DNA from: Chrysophaeum taylorii
Taxonomy: Eukaryota; Sar; Pelagophyceae; Pelagomonadales; Pelagomonadaceae
Length of the DNA: 64,000 nt
Direction of reading: 5' to 3'
Assembly: GCA_029834535.1 (NCBI GenBank)
Contig: JAQMWT010000495.1
Span: forward strand, 52,851 to 116,850
In this document: positions 28,978 to 38,034 of the stretch, piece after piece
Layout: each line of letters opens with the position of its first letter
Numbering within the stretch: position 1 is the stretch's first letter
Notes under the pieces: generated by a model
Database searches by the model: none
Told to the model about the DNA's origin: nothing
Seen by the model: only the letters and a program-made list of their open reading frames with translations
Position numbers and translations under genes: made by a program

Positions 28978-29428
28978 TCAGGGTTTTTGCTGCTGTGATT
29001 CGGGCGCGGTGGGTGGTTGGTTGGGCCACTTGGTGGCCGCAAGTCGCCGGTTTTCGTGCTGCTCTCTCGCGAGAAGTTCGCCTGCGGAAAACGTTTCAGA
29101 ACGCGACGGCGGCGACGACGACGACGACGCCGCCAAACTCACGGAGTCGCGTGATCTCAGACATGCCGACGAAGATCTGGCGCTGCGCACCCTCGAGCGA
29201 CGACTTGAGTTGCTCGTTGTGGCTTTCGATGTGCCCCAAATATGTCCGCAGTTCTTCGTTCTCTTTCTGGAGCGCCTCGAGATGTTCTCGCTTCCGCTCG
29301 CGCGAGACGCGCGCGTGCTCGCGGTTCCGCTGTCGCCTCGTTTCCTCTCGTACCATCGCCTCCATGGCTTTGTTGTACGTGTTCGCCTCCACGCCGCCGC
29401 CGTTGCTCGCGACTTCCGAGGTGCTCAT
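28978..29428 (-). CDS. bZIP transcription factor, two exons
   Basis: Exon 1 is 29428-29143, intron 29142-29082 (61 nt, GTGAGT to CCGCAG), exon 2 29081-28978; 129 aa from the ATG at 29428. The basic region reads RRQRNREHARVSRERKR with the invariant Asn and Arg spaced N-x7-R, followed by a leucine zipper (EHLEALQKENEELRTYLG). The splice restores the helix (ITRLRELLAREQHENRRL) in place of a Val-rich tail produced by a GTC repeat in the intron, which supports the model. The C-terminus is Pro/Gln-rich. A further in-frame codon stretch upstream to 29506 begins with ATG too, so a 26-residue extension is possible. Target genes unknown. Confidence 0.85.
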
Positions 29429-29741
29429 GATGTGGCTTTCTAATAGTCGACGCAAGACAACGTCAGTCGCCTTGGTTGAAAGTATGTACGTCCTGTGGAT
29501 TCTCACTTTTGAGTACTAATGCCACGTACCTTACGTCAGGTTCCGTCAGTTAGGCGAAACTTCACTTTGTACGCACTAATTTTCTTTTCTCTGGCCGTTG
29601 ATTCTAGGGTTGAGGAATAGCAAAATACCAACAGTCATCATCACCATCACATCTCTTTCCAAACAAACTAACTAACTAACTAACTAACCATAACTAACAA
29701 ACAAACAAACAAACAAACCCCGTGGTTTTGTTTTGTTTTTG
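29429..29741. other. Divergent spacer with tetranucleotide repeats
   Basis: Contains (AACT)n at about 29668-29690 and (AAAC)n at about 29695-29718, directly before the capping-protein start. No gene seen. Confidence 0.6.
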
Positions 29742-30638
29742 ATGGCGGCAATGGAAGAAGACCAACGCGCCTCCGAGGACGCCGTCTCGGACGAGGACAA
29801 GGCGGCTATCATCCAGCACCTCATGTTGAATTCGCCGCCTGGGCAGTTGCGCGACGTCAAGGCCGACGCGCTCGCCCTCGTCCCCGCGGGGGTTGTGAGC
29901 CAACCAATGCTCGCAGGTATATGCCGGGCCTACAACACGGCCAACTTGCAGCTTATTCCCCAAAAGAACCTCGTGTTGTGCGAGGAGGCCGAGATCGACC
30001 CCACGCACTACCTCGATCCCTCGACGGGTGACGTCTACGCCGTCGACCACGTCTCGCTCTCGGCAGAGAAGACCGAGACGCGCGTGCCGACCGCGCCAGA
30101 GGTCGAGGCCGAGCGCTCTGTCGTCGAAGCGGCGCTCGGCAAATATGTCCGCTCGCGCTACTCGTCGGCGAACGCGCGTGCGGCCGTCTTCGCGACGGAC
30201 CAGGGCGACCTCAAGATCGCTCTCTCGGCCGAGAACCTCAACCTCCGCAACTACTGGAGCGGCAACTGGCGATCGACCTGGACCGTCAGCTTGGCGGGCG
30301 CCCAGGCGAGTGTGCAGGGCACACTCAAACTTCGTGCGCACTACTTTGAGGACGGCAACGTCCAGCTCCAAACAACCAAAGACGTCGAGCCTTCGCCGGT
30401 CTCCGCGGCAGATCTCGGCCGCGCCGTTACCGACGTCATCGAAGACGCCGAGACGAGCTTACAGCAAGGCCTCGAAGACATGTACAACAACATGACGCAC
30501 GAGACCTTCAAAGCTATGCGCCGCATCATGCCGATTACGCGCACCAAGATGAAGTGCGTCAACGCTTGTCGTTGTGACTCTCTTCCTTATAGGTGGAACG
30601 TGTACGAAGTTGCCCTCAATCGGAACCTTCGCAAGTGA
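29742..30638 (+). CDS. CAPZA: F-actin-capping protein subunit alpha, two exons
   Basis: ATG at 29742. Intron 30554-30592 is 39 nt, a multiple of three without a stop, so the unspliced frame hides it. Removal gives RRIMPITRTKMKWNVYEVAL, the conserved C-terminal segment, and a protein of 285 aa, the normal size of CapZ-alpha (about 286). Further family landmarks are YYSGNW-like NYWSGNWRSTW, LRAHYFEDGNVQL and the C-terminal tentacle. With a beta subunit it caps actin barbed ends. The gene is intact; no beta subunit is in the window. A Met three codons downstream is an alternative start. Confidence 0.93.
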   Translation: MAAMEEDQRASEDAVSDEDKAAIIQHLMLNSPPGQLRDVKADALALVPAGVVSQPMLAGICRAYNTANLQLIPQKNLVLCEEAEIDPTHYLDPSTGDVYAVDHVSLSAEKTETRVPTAPEVEAERSVVEAALGKYVRSRYSSANARAAVFATDQGDLKIALSAENLNLRNYWSGNWRSTWTVSLAGAQASVQGTLKLRAHYFEDGNVQLQTTKDVEPSPVSAADLGRAVTDVIEDAETSLQQGLEDMYNNMTHETFKAMRRIMPITRTKMKCVNACRCDSLPYRWNVYEVALNRNLRK

Positions 30639-31098
30639 GTGAGAAACGCCCGAAGACACCCACAAGACGTCGTCGACGACGACGACGACGACGACGCTGG
30701 GCGCGAGCACGCCCGATAGATATCACAGTTTTTTTTTTATTTTTGTAGCCCGCCGCCGCTGAGAGTGCAGCCTCCTCCTCACCACGGAAAACCTGCTACG
30801 CTGCCATGACGTTATGCTGGGATTTTGTGCAACGAGTCGGTCGTTCGTCGAGAACCGCAGATCGTCGTCGTCGTCGTTCGGACCCGCACTTTGACTTTTT
30901 AATCACATTTTCCCGAAGTGATGAGCACTATACTTACTATATAATAGGCGCAATGGCGCGCGCCGCGTACCGGTGGTCAACACGGTAGGTGCACCGCGGC
31001 GAGTTGGCCCGCCGCGATTCTTCGCGAATAAAGAAGCACCGCGGCGATGATCGGTAATTTGAGGAATATGGGGTGGTCTTAATAGAGGAAGAAGTCCG
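30639..31098. other. Convergent intergenic region
   Basis: Holds (GAC)n near 30673-30695, a T run near 30730 and 3' UTRs of the CAPZA and FAM210-like genes. No gene seen. Confidence 0.6.
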
Positions 31099-31518
31099 TC
31101 AAGCGCGTGGTCTTCTCGGCGGAACCATGGGCTTCCACCCGAGACGCTTGGCGATCCAGGGTGTCGCGACGACGGTGAGGACGGTGCGCGGGAAGCCGGT
31201 GAGGCTGGTGGTGAGGAGGTAGGCAACGAGGAGGTTACTGGCCTGGGGTGAGATGGGGACGGCCCAGCCCGTGAGGTTCTCGACCTTGGCGAGGAGGACA
31301 GGGACGTCGAGGTCGTGCGTGACGCCGTAATAGAAGCCGCCAAAAACAAGAACCTCGACCCCGATGTGGAATCCGAGGGCCAAGGGACCATAAGTCGTCG
31401 CGAGGCGGCGGAGTCGGTTACTCCAAGTTTCGTTGTCGGGCGCGGTCGATGTCCAGCGGGGTCTTGTCCGAAGAAGCGCGGAGTGCCTCAAGACGAAGCA
31501 TGCGCAACGCAGAGCCAT
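31099..31518 (-). CDS. FAM210-like DUF1279 protein, mitochondrial
   Basis: 139 aa from the ATG at 31518. The N-terminus (MALRCACFVLRHSALLRTRPRW) is a mitochondrial-type presequence. The DUF1279 core follows: RLRRLATTYGPLALGFHIGVEVLVFGGFYYGV with a Gly/aromatic-rich membrane helix, LDVPVLLAK, then a second helix and PWIAKRLGW. FAM210A/B act in the inner membrane and affect mitochondrial protein synthesis and cristae. The frame is open further upstream across the promoter of the neighbouring gene, but that part is not DUF1279. Starts 91 nt from the divergent UBE2J2-like gene. Confidence 0.85.
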   Translation of the reverse strand: MALRCACFVLRHSALLRTRPRWTSTAPDNETWSNRLRRLATTYGPLALGFHIGVEVLVFGGFYYGVTHDLDVPVLLAKVENLTGWAVPISPQASNLLVAYLLTTSLTGFPRTVLTVVATPWIAKRLGWKPMVPPRRPRA

Positions 31519-31609
31519 GATGACGTGGACGAGGTATCCGTTGGAACGGCTCTCTCCTTGGTGACTCGACTCTCGAGTCGAGTCTCGTCTCGTCTCGTTT
31601 CGCGGAGGG
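31519..31609. promoter_or_regulatory. 91-nt bidirectional promoter region with palindromic element
   Basis: Between the FAM210-like (minus) and UBE2J2-like (plus) start codons. Contains GACTCGACT/AGTCGAGTC inverted arms around CTCG (about 31562-31583), then a (GTCTC) run. The symmetric element is a candidate regulator of both genes. Confidence 0.5.
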
Positions 31610-32287
31610 ATGAACGACTTGGCCGTGAAGCGGCTGCAGCGCGAGTACAACGCGATTCGGAAGAGCCCAATTCCCAACATCACCGCGAGACCGCTCGAAT
31701 CGAACATCCTCGAATGGCACTACGTCATCGAGGGCACCCAGGACACGCCCTACGAAGGGGGATTTTACCACGGCAAACTGAAATTCCCGACCGAGTACCC
31801 CCTGCGGCCGCCAGCCGTCCTGATGATGACCCCGAGCGGGCGGTTCAAGACAAACCGACGGCTCTGTCTCTCGATGAGCGATTTTCATCCTGAGAGCTGG
31901 AACCCGATGTGGAGCGTCTCGACGATACTCACGGGTCTCTATAGTTTCATGCTCGAGAACCATCCAACACTCGGGAGTATCGACGCGACACACGAGCAAC
32001 GCCGTCGCCTCGCGGCCCAGTCCCTCGCCTTCAACTGCGCGGACTCGAACTTTAGAGACCTATTTTCAGACCTCGTCGACCTTCACGACCAGAGACAGCA
32101 GCGCGTCTCCGACCAGCCCGCGGACCTCCACGACCTTCCCGCCCCTAATGGTCCTGCCGCCGCCGCCGCCGCCGCCGACATGGCGCACCACAACGCCGGC
32201 GAGCCGCGGCCTCTCTGCTTTCTTGCCTGCGTTGGCGCCACTCTCGCCCTCCTCGCCCTCGTCTTCGTCGCCCATTACCCCTCCTAA
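31610..32287 (+). CDS. UBE2J2: ER tail-anchored E2 ubiquitin-conjugating enzyme, Ubc6/UBE2J2 type
   Basis: 225 aa. The UBC fold starts VKRLQREYNAI and carries the Ubc6-specific features: FYHGKLKFPTEYPLRPP, TPSGRF, NRRLCLSMSDFHPESWNP with catalytic Cys86, and WSVSTILTGL. After a poly-Ala/Pro linker the C-terminus is a hydrophobic anchor (CFLACVGATLALLALVFVA), so the active site faces the cytosol. Ubc6/UBE2J2 enzymes act in ER-associated degradation and can ubiquitylate Ser/Thr as well as Lys. Length and domain order are typical. Single exon. Confidence 0.94.
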   Translation: MNDLAVKRLQREYNAIRKSPIPNITARPLESNILEWHYVIEGTQDTPYEGGFYHGKLKFPTEYPLRPPAVLMMTPSGRFKTNRRLCLSMSDFHPESWNPMWSVSTILTGLYSFMLENHPTLGSIDATHEQRRRLAAQSLAFNCADSNFRDLFSDLVDLHDQRQQRVSDQPADLHDLPAPNGPAAAAAAADMAHHNAGEPRPLCFLACVGATLALLALVFVAHYPS

Positions 32288-32414
32288 CCTCCGACGGGGG
32301 TGTTTTCGCATCCGTGACCCAACCGACCGACCGCCAGAATAATCAAACCCTCCCCCCTTTGCGTGCTACACACCTCCTCTCTCTTAGTCTGGATTCCCCG
32401 TTCGGTCTTTAAGC

Positions 32415-32445
<31 letters not shown>

Positions 32446-32446
<1 letters not shown>

Positions 32447-32757
32447 CAAAGCGCGGACAAACGACTACCCCGCCGCCGTTTGCGATATCGTCGATCAAGC
32501 GGCCTCTTACGACTGCCATCATCATCTTCTTCTTCTTTCTTCTTCTCGACCGCGAGGGTGCCCGTGGCCGGACGATATTGTATACTCAGATTACGAATGG
32601 GCCGGCTACCTGATTTTTTTCTTCTGCAGGAGCTACACGACCACGGGGTACTGTCGCAATGCCCCAACTGGCAGAAGCGCGGCGGTCGAGCGTTTGAAGT
32701 CGCAAGCAGGCGCTACAAACAAGTGGTTGAGGGACCCTGCCTCGACGCTCAAATTTT
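32446..32757 (+). other. Possible exon(s) of an unrecognised gene
   Basis: A forward frame preceded by a possible acceptor (TTACTCAAAG) reads TNDYPAAVCDIVDQAASYDC, then, after a CTT repeat, PWPDDIVYSDYEWAGYLIFFFC and a stop at 32757. The residues look like real protein, but no start or matching donor was found, and a competing frame (stop at 32875) is open too. (CTTA)n lies just upstream at 32417-32446. Confidence 0.3.
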
Positions 32758-34678
32758 AAATGCCGCGAAATTTAAATCCCCGCCGAAGCCTCTCTCTTCT
32801 AGGTGCGGGCGGGATATCCGTCGGCGCGCCTCCCTGGAACTTGGCCTTGGCAATCTGGTGGGCCTGTTGGTGTAATTGCGGGGTCTGCTGCGTGTGTGCC
32901 CGAGGTTGACGTCAAAATGCGACGACGAGATAGCTTCGTCAGTTTTTATGTGTGTTTAGGTTGACGAAGGGGAGGGGACCTAAGGTGGACCTGTATGGTC
33001 AGCAGAGATGTCAACAACGGCGAAGACGCAGGCGAGAATTTCTACAAGACGAGCACAAAGAGGTGAGCAAGCGCGAGGGTGGGGAAGGTATGAGAGGATG
33101 ATTGATGGCGGTCGTTATTTCGTTTGATGTGTTGATTCACCATGGTCCATGGAATGGAATAAAAAAGCTTGTTGTGAAAAAAGGAAATAGAAAAAGAAGA
33201 CAAGAAGAGACAAGGCGATAAATGAGAGAAAAGAGTGAAGAAGGGAGCATCAGCGTGATAGCAAGAAGCCATGGTCGCACACAAAACTTACTGACCTTGG
33301 TTGAAATGTGGGCTTGGGTGTACGAAAATGCGGGCCTTATTTCGACCGGAGTGATTATTTTTCTCTACTATTTCCGAGAGGGAGAATAAAATTCTGGCTC
33401 GTTGAGCCTGGGAAATTGCTTGCCACCCTAAAATAATAACCTCAAACGAACAACAAACAGCATTTTGAACTTGTAACCAGGCCGAGGATAATAGGGCGAG
33501 GTCGACGTCGACAAATGCGTTTCTAACTACGTCGAAAAACGCGTTACTTACTCACCAACTCTTAAACTTCCAGATAAACGATTAATGGCAAGCAACTCCC
33601 AGGCTCAAAGCCACCGCCTCCACGACCGCCGTCGTCGCCGCTGCCACCCTTCGAGCATGGGTCAAATCAAGCCCGACGCTGTGCTACGGCAGGAGAGTGG
33701 ATCCACGCAGCGCGTGTTGTGTAAAGCGGCAAGAAAGGAAAGGAAAGGACAGGAAAAAAAATTAAGAAAATGGAAATGACGGATCAGGCGCAGCCCAATC
33801 CGCCATTTCCGTATATACCAATCAGAGGCGCTGCGCCCGACAGCACACCCAGCGTAATTATTCTTATTAGTATGACAGGCAACTCCCAGCCAGCACGGAG
33901 GATCGTCGAGGAAGAAGAGGAAATACAAAATACCAGAGACAACGGCGAAGAAAAAGCAAGAGAAGGCAATGCCAAGCTTATCGAGCCAAAATGAAAGATA
34001 GAAACAAATGCAGAAGGAAGAGGCTTGCTGCGTAGTGCCAGGCCGGACGCTCCGTCGCGGACTAGAACCCGGCTGGTTGTTGCTGTGATCGGAGTTGATT
34101 GGAATTCGGAATTGATTGGAATATCAATTGTCATGGCGGCGTCGAGATGTTCGTTAATCAAGCGTTTTTACTTCGGTTTGTGAATTAGCTAATAAGTAGC
34201 GTCTCATCCCATCATGCTCTCTTTTTGTTGCTCTCACCACGCCTATCACTGCGTTACCGCTTCTTCCGGGTTTCTCCCGTCTGCTTTGCCATTTTCCTTT
34301 TGATTTCTCCATCGCCTTCCTCTGCGGTCGTCTTTGGACTTTTTATGTGTTTCTCTTCCTTTGAGACACGACCATCCATTGTGGCTCTCTGAGCCAGCCT
34401 GGGAGTTGCTAACCATAACAATGATAAGTATGTGTGCGTGATCCAGCACGCTCTAAGCATGTCGTGGAAAAGGCGACAATGGCAAAATGCGGGAAAACAT
34501 TCGTAGAGAAGAAGCGACGAAATGAAGCCCACTATTTTTTTTAACTCGCGTCGCGCGAAAGCTTCTTGGCTTCGGTATATGGACGGACTCTTCACCCGCC
34601 AAAAATATATATATTCGAGTAAGACCATCCATCCGCCTCAGTTCCCCTCTCATCCACGGGCATTACCACCCGCCAGTG
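32758..34678. other. Gene-poor, A/G-rich repeat region
   Basis: No gene supported. Contains two copies of a short dispersed motif (TGGCTC...GAGCC...TGGGA.TTGCT) at about 33385-33450 and 34372-34430, both followed by AT-rich trinucleotide-like tails, and long purine-rich stretches (33.15-33.25, 33.73-33.77, 33.90-34.02 kb). Confidence 0.55.
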
Positions 34679-35008
34679 CTATCTCCGCCGCTTCCTCCAT
34701 GTCCAACTTTTGATCAAACCGCATGTTTGCAGCGTATGGAGGTGATCATTACAAAAAAGCACGCCACTCTCGGTGCCGTGCCGCCCGGAAAAGCACGGCA
34801 CATCGGCACGGACGTTCCGTGCGAAAATCGCCGCTAGGGCGCCTGCGCGCGCGCGTTTGAGATTTTCGGGGGGCTCTTCGCGCGCCTCCGAAGCGATCTC
34901 GGGCGTGTTCTTGAGGCGCGCGCGCAAGAAGTGCTCGTACTTCGCGCTGGCCCAATCGATGAATTCGCGGTTCGTGCGGAGTACGCGAGCATGTCGATTT
35001 CTTCTCAT
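34679..35008 (-). CDS. Hypothetical small basic protein
   Basis: 109 aa from ATG 35008. Residues 12-70 look protein-like and helical (NREFIDWASAKYEHFLRARL, NLKRARAGALAAIFARN), then ADVPCFSGRHGTESGVLFCND. No family is recognised, and the C-terminus (after NDHLH) looks random, so this may be a truncated gene or an exon with an unrecognised donor. Isolated in a repeat-rich region. Confidence 0.4.
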   Translation of the reverse strand: MRRNRHARVLRTNREFIDWASAKYEHFLRARLKNTPEIASEAREEPPENLKRARAGALAAIFARNVRADVPCFSGRHGTESGVLFCNDHLHTLQTCGLIKSWTWRKRRR

Positions 35009-35099
35009 GGTCTTCGGAGGTGACGATCGAGACGATGGCACGCCGTGCTCGTGAACTAAGCCTTAAATTGCGACATGGCCGCACTTTGTTGGGCCAAAC

Positions 35100-35540
35100 G
35101 TAGGCGCTGGTCGCATTCATGTGTGCCTCACTCAAAACATCTCCTGGTGGCCCATCGGCTGGTTCTTTCTCACGGCCTTGACTCGCGTGACCTCAGACTC
35201 GTTGCCTTGTTGGGACGAGGGATGGTGGAACACGCGCTTCCGGCCGAAGACCTCGAGAGCGTCGAGCTCAACCCGAAACAGCTCCTCGGCCTATCCATGC
35301 CGGATTGAGACGGCTACGAGATCACCAGATCGGCCCTGGAGCTCTGGATGGAACTCCTTGGTGATAGCATCGACGACTTCCTTCTCCAGCTACTACAGGA
35401 ATAGCTTGCGGATGTCGTGGATCTTGACTTTTCTCCCGTTATATGTGTGGAACAGCCGGCGTTGTCGTTATCTTCAGGCAGGAGGCCACTTGGAGCAAGG
35501 TGCCGCGGCTCACCCCACAGCAATATAAGAGTAACTCGAT
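35100..35540 (+). pseudogene. Unassigned coding relic
   Basis: Plus-strand pieces interrupted by stops: RLVLSHGLDSRDLRLVALLGRG, ELNPKQLLGLSMPD then a stop, and at once in the same frame DGYEITRSALELWMELLGDS followed by FLLQLLQE and another stop. It is too broken to be functional. Family unknown; possibly a dead transposon gene. Confidence 0.35.
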
Positions 35541-35763
35541 ACACACTGCTCGATGGTGCAAATCTATAGGCAAATCGACCGCAAAATCGAACCACCAAGT
35601 GTCTGTCATCTCTGAAATGCGCCGAAAACGACTCTTTCCGGGCGAAATCTGCGACAATCGTTGGCGGGTAAAGGCGTCTATGGCCGCAGAATAGATAACG
35701 AGGGAGACTATGTCGGGCTACCTGAACGCCTCGGGCACTCGGGAGACGCACTGCGGCGTAGAA

Positions 35764-36136
35764 TCTAACTAACTAACTAACTTCAGGCCTCTCCCGAGGC
35801 ATGGGAGCCAGAGCATGGGAGCCAGGCCGGACAGGCAGGAGCCGATCCGGAATCACAGAGGAAAATCACGCAGTTGGGGCAGAGGCGAGGGACGAGGACT
35901 CGTTGATGACGGACCGCCACTGCGCGCGGTCTTGTGCGAAGTCGTGCAGAAGCGTCGCAGGCCGCGAACGTGTTGGGCCACGAACAAACGACCTGTCCGT
36001 CGCGTTCTGCCCAACCGAGCGAACCCCAACCCAGCGCGAACTTTCCGGGTGGTAACCGGCCAGTCCGGGAGGCGAGCAGGCACCGTCTCACTCCGGGACG
36101 GCTGGAGCCGCCGCCGCAAGGAGCAAGCGTGTTAGG
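35764..36136 (-). mobile_element. LINE-derived short unit, copy 5
   Basis: Same unit as 11751-12112 and 53891-54235. The minus strand reads HDFAQDRAQWRSVIN, and the 3' end is GAGAGGCCTGAAGTTAGTTAGTTAGTTAG, a (GTTA)n tail on the left in plus coordinates. The 5' edge GGAGCAAGCGTGTTAGG is identical to copy 3. Confidence 0.8.
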
Positions 36137-36648
36137 ATCTAACGTGAAGGGTTAAAGGATGGCAACGGCCGTGGATTAGGGTTATTGGGAGTGCGGCACA
36201 CCCATTGACCCACGAGTCAACTGAGGGCAAGTCCCAATCTTACATGTGGGGCATTCGAGGGTTGCATCAGATTATTTCTCCTCGTGACGTCATGCGAGCA
36301 TATCTTTGCAAAAACTCAAAAACTTCGTCCGATGGCCAACACTAGAAGTGTGTGGAGACGTGCATCCTTCGAAGGTCCCGTCGGTCCCATCGTACCAACA
36401 CCTTGGTCGTACTCGCCCTGGGTGTCCCCGAGCAAGAAACGCGACGCGGCGAGGTGGAAATCGATTGACACGGCTTTTTAATGAGAGCGACGAAACCCAC
36501 ATTCGGCACGTTTTGCGTCGCCCCCAGAGTCCTGTATAGAGCTGCACGCACATTATTAAGTCCTCGGCACATACCACCGAAGGCCTGGACAGCGGCGCGC
36601 TCTATAGAGACTTGTACTTTGGTTGCTGTTGGTGAATTCAGTGCCGAC

Positions 36649-37310
36649 GATGTCGCGGAAGTTTCGTCTTCGCGTCGACGACCCAGGTGTCGCTGCAGTC
36701 CTTCAAACGCCCACCGGCCGACGCGCCTGGTCCGATAGCCTTTGAAAGAGACTCTCGAGCAACGCGGGGTGCGTCACCGAACTTTCGTAGAGTCGATCCT
36801 CGACATCAACCGCAAATACAGCAAGCCTCCAACATCAGGAATGCGCTCGCATGCCAAGCTTCCGACCGACGCTCGACGCTTTTAAAGCCTTCATCGTCAA
36901 AAAAATCACCGACGTCATTGCCGGCCTTTTTAGAGAGGCGAGGTCGATGATCACGCGCGCGTCGACAAGGTTACTGTCGGGCACGTCCCGGGCTTCATCA
37001 AGAATTTCGAGCAGCGCCTCGCCAGTGCAGAGTGGCCCAAGGAAGACGCCACCAAGATACGTAGGCGCAGCAGAAGAAGGACGAGATCGCGCGCTCGCTG
37101 GAAGAGCTGAAGCAACACATTTACCACTCGCTTCGCCAGCTCAACATCAGAGAACAAACTCTACACGTACCTCGTCGCCCGGATCGACTTCAAAGGTCGC
37201 AGCAAGCTCGCGTTGAAGGCCCAACGTTTGACGCGCTGTGCGACCGCCTCGAGCTCTGCCCGCCACCGGCCGAGGAGTCCAAGGCTGTGACCACCCGCGT
37301 CCAAATTAGC
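36649..37310 (+). pseudogene. Frameshifted coding relic
   Basis: Starts like a protein (MSRKFRLRVDDPGVAAVLQ) and then changes frame several times: FKAFIVKKITDVIAGLFREA; DKVTVGHVPGFIKNFEQRLA; KKDEIARSLEELKQHIYHSL; FDALCDRLELCPPPAEESK. Taken together they suggest a gene of at least 200 codons disabled by several indels. Family unknown. Confidence 0.45.
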
Positions 37311-38034
37311 AAAACTCCAGACACGAAACATCTGTGTAGCGCTTAGTATGTATCTCAGAAGAAAGACATCGTGTGACGCGGTGAGAGTGAGGGTAAGGCT
37401 CAATAAACCTGCCCTTTTATAGATAGTCAAAAGCACAGTATGTATCTAAGACATCGTGTGACGTGGTACGGGTGAGGAGCGTAAGGCGCAATAATATAAA
37501 CCTCTGCCCAAATACATGTTAATCTTGCATATATTTTTTGCCTGCTGACGTCCGACCTTCCGACAGCCTTTTCCTCTAATCTATCGCGTTTTTTGCTTCC
37601 AGATTTGGTCTATATGCCCACTTCTTCTCTCTCTTTTTGCCTACTCGTTAATTTTTAGATTTCTAGGAATGTAATCAAGGGGGCAGAATGACCGTCCTAG
37701 TCAAACTTTTTATATGATTGTTGGACCCATATGATACGTGGCGCTGTACGAAGGTGTATAAATATGATGTACATACCGACATGAACTCTGGCCTTAGCAA
37801 AAAATAGGTTCCAAAGAAGTACGTGCAAGGCGGAGTGATGGAGTGGGCGACGAATACTACTACAACATATGTTTGCGGTGCGACTCGCTTGCTTCCAATA
37901 TGTGGGGCCGCGCTGCTGCGCTGAGTTCCGTGATCGACGTTACTTGGTCCAAGAGTAAAATCGATCCATATCTGCGTGTTGCAAGGGGTGGCGTTACTTG
38001 ACGAAATCGTTCACTGGGAATCGGCGAGTGTGTT
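37311..38034. other. AT-rich intergenic region upstream of the histidine kinase gene
   Basis: Includes two related segments (AGTATGTATCT...AAGACATCGTGTGACG at about 37345-37380 and 37436-37465). No gene supported. Confidence 0.55.

Noticed and set aside
28842-29519. 225-codon plus-strand frame starting with six Met
   Set aside because: The start is an ATG microsatellite, and the frame is antisense to the spliced bZIP gene.
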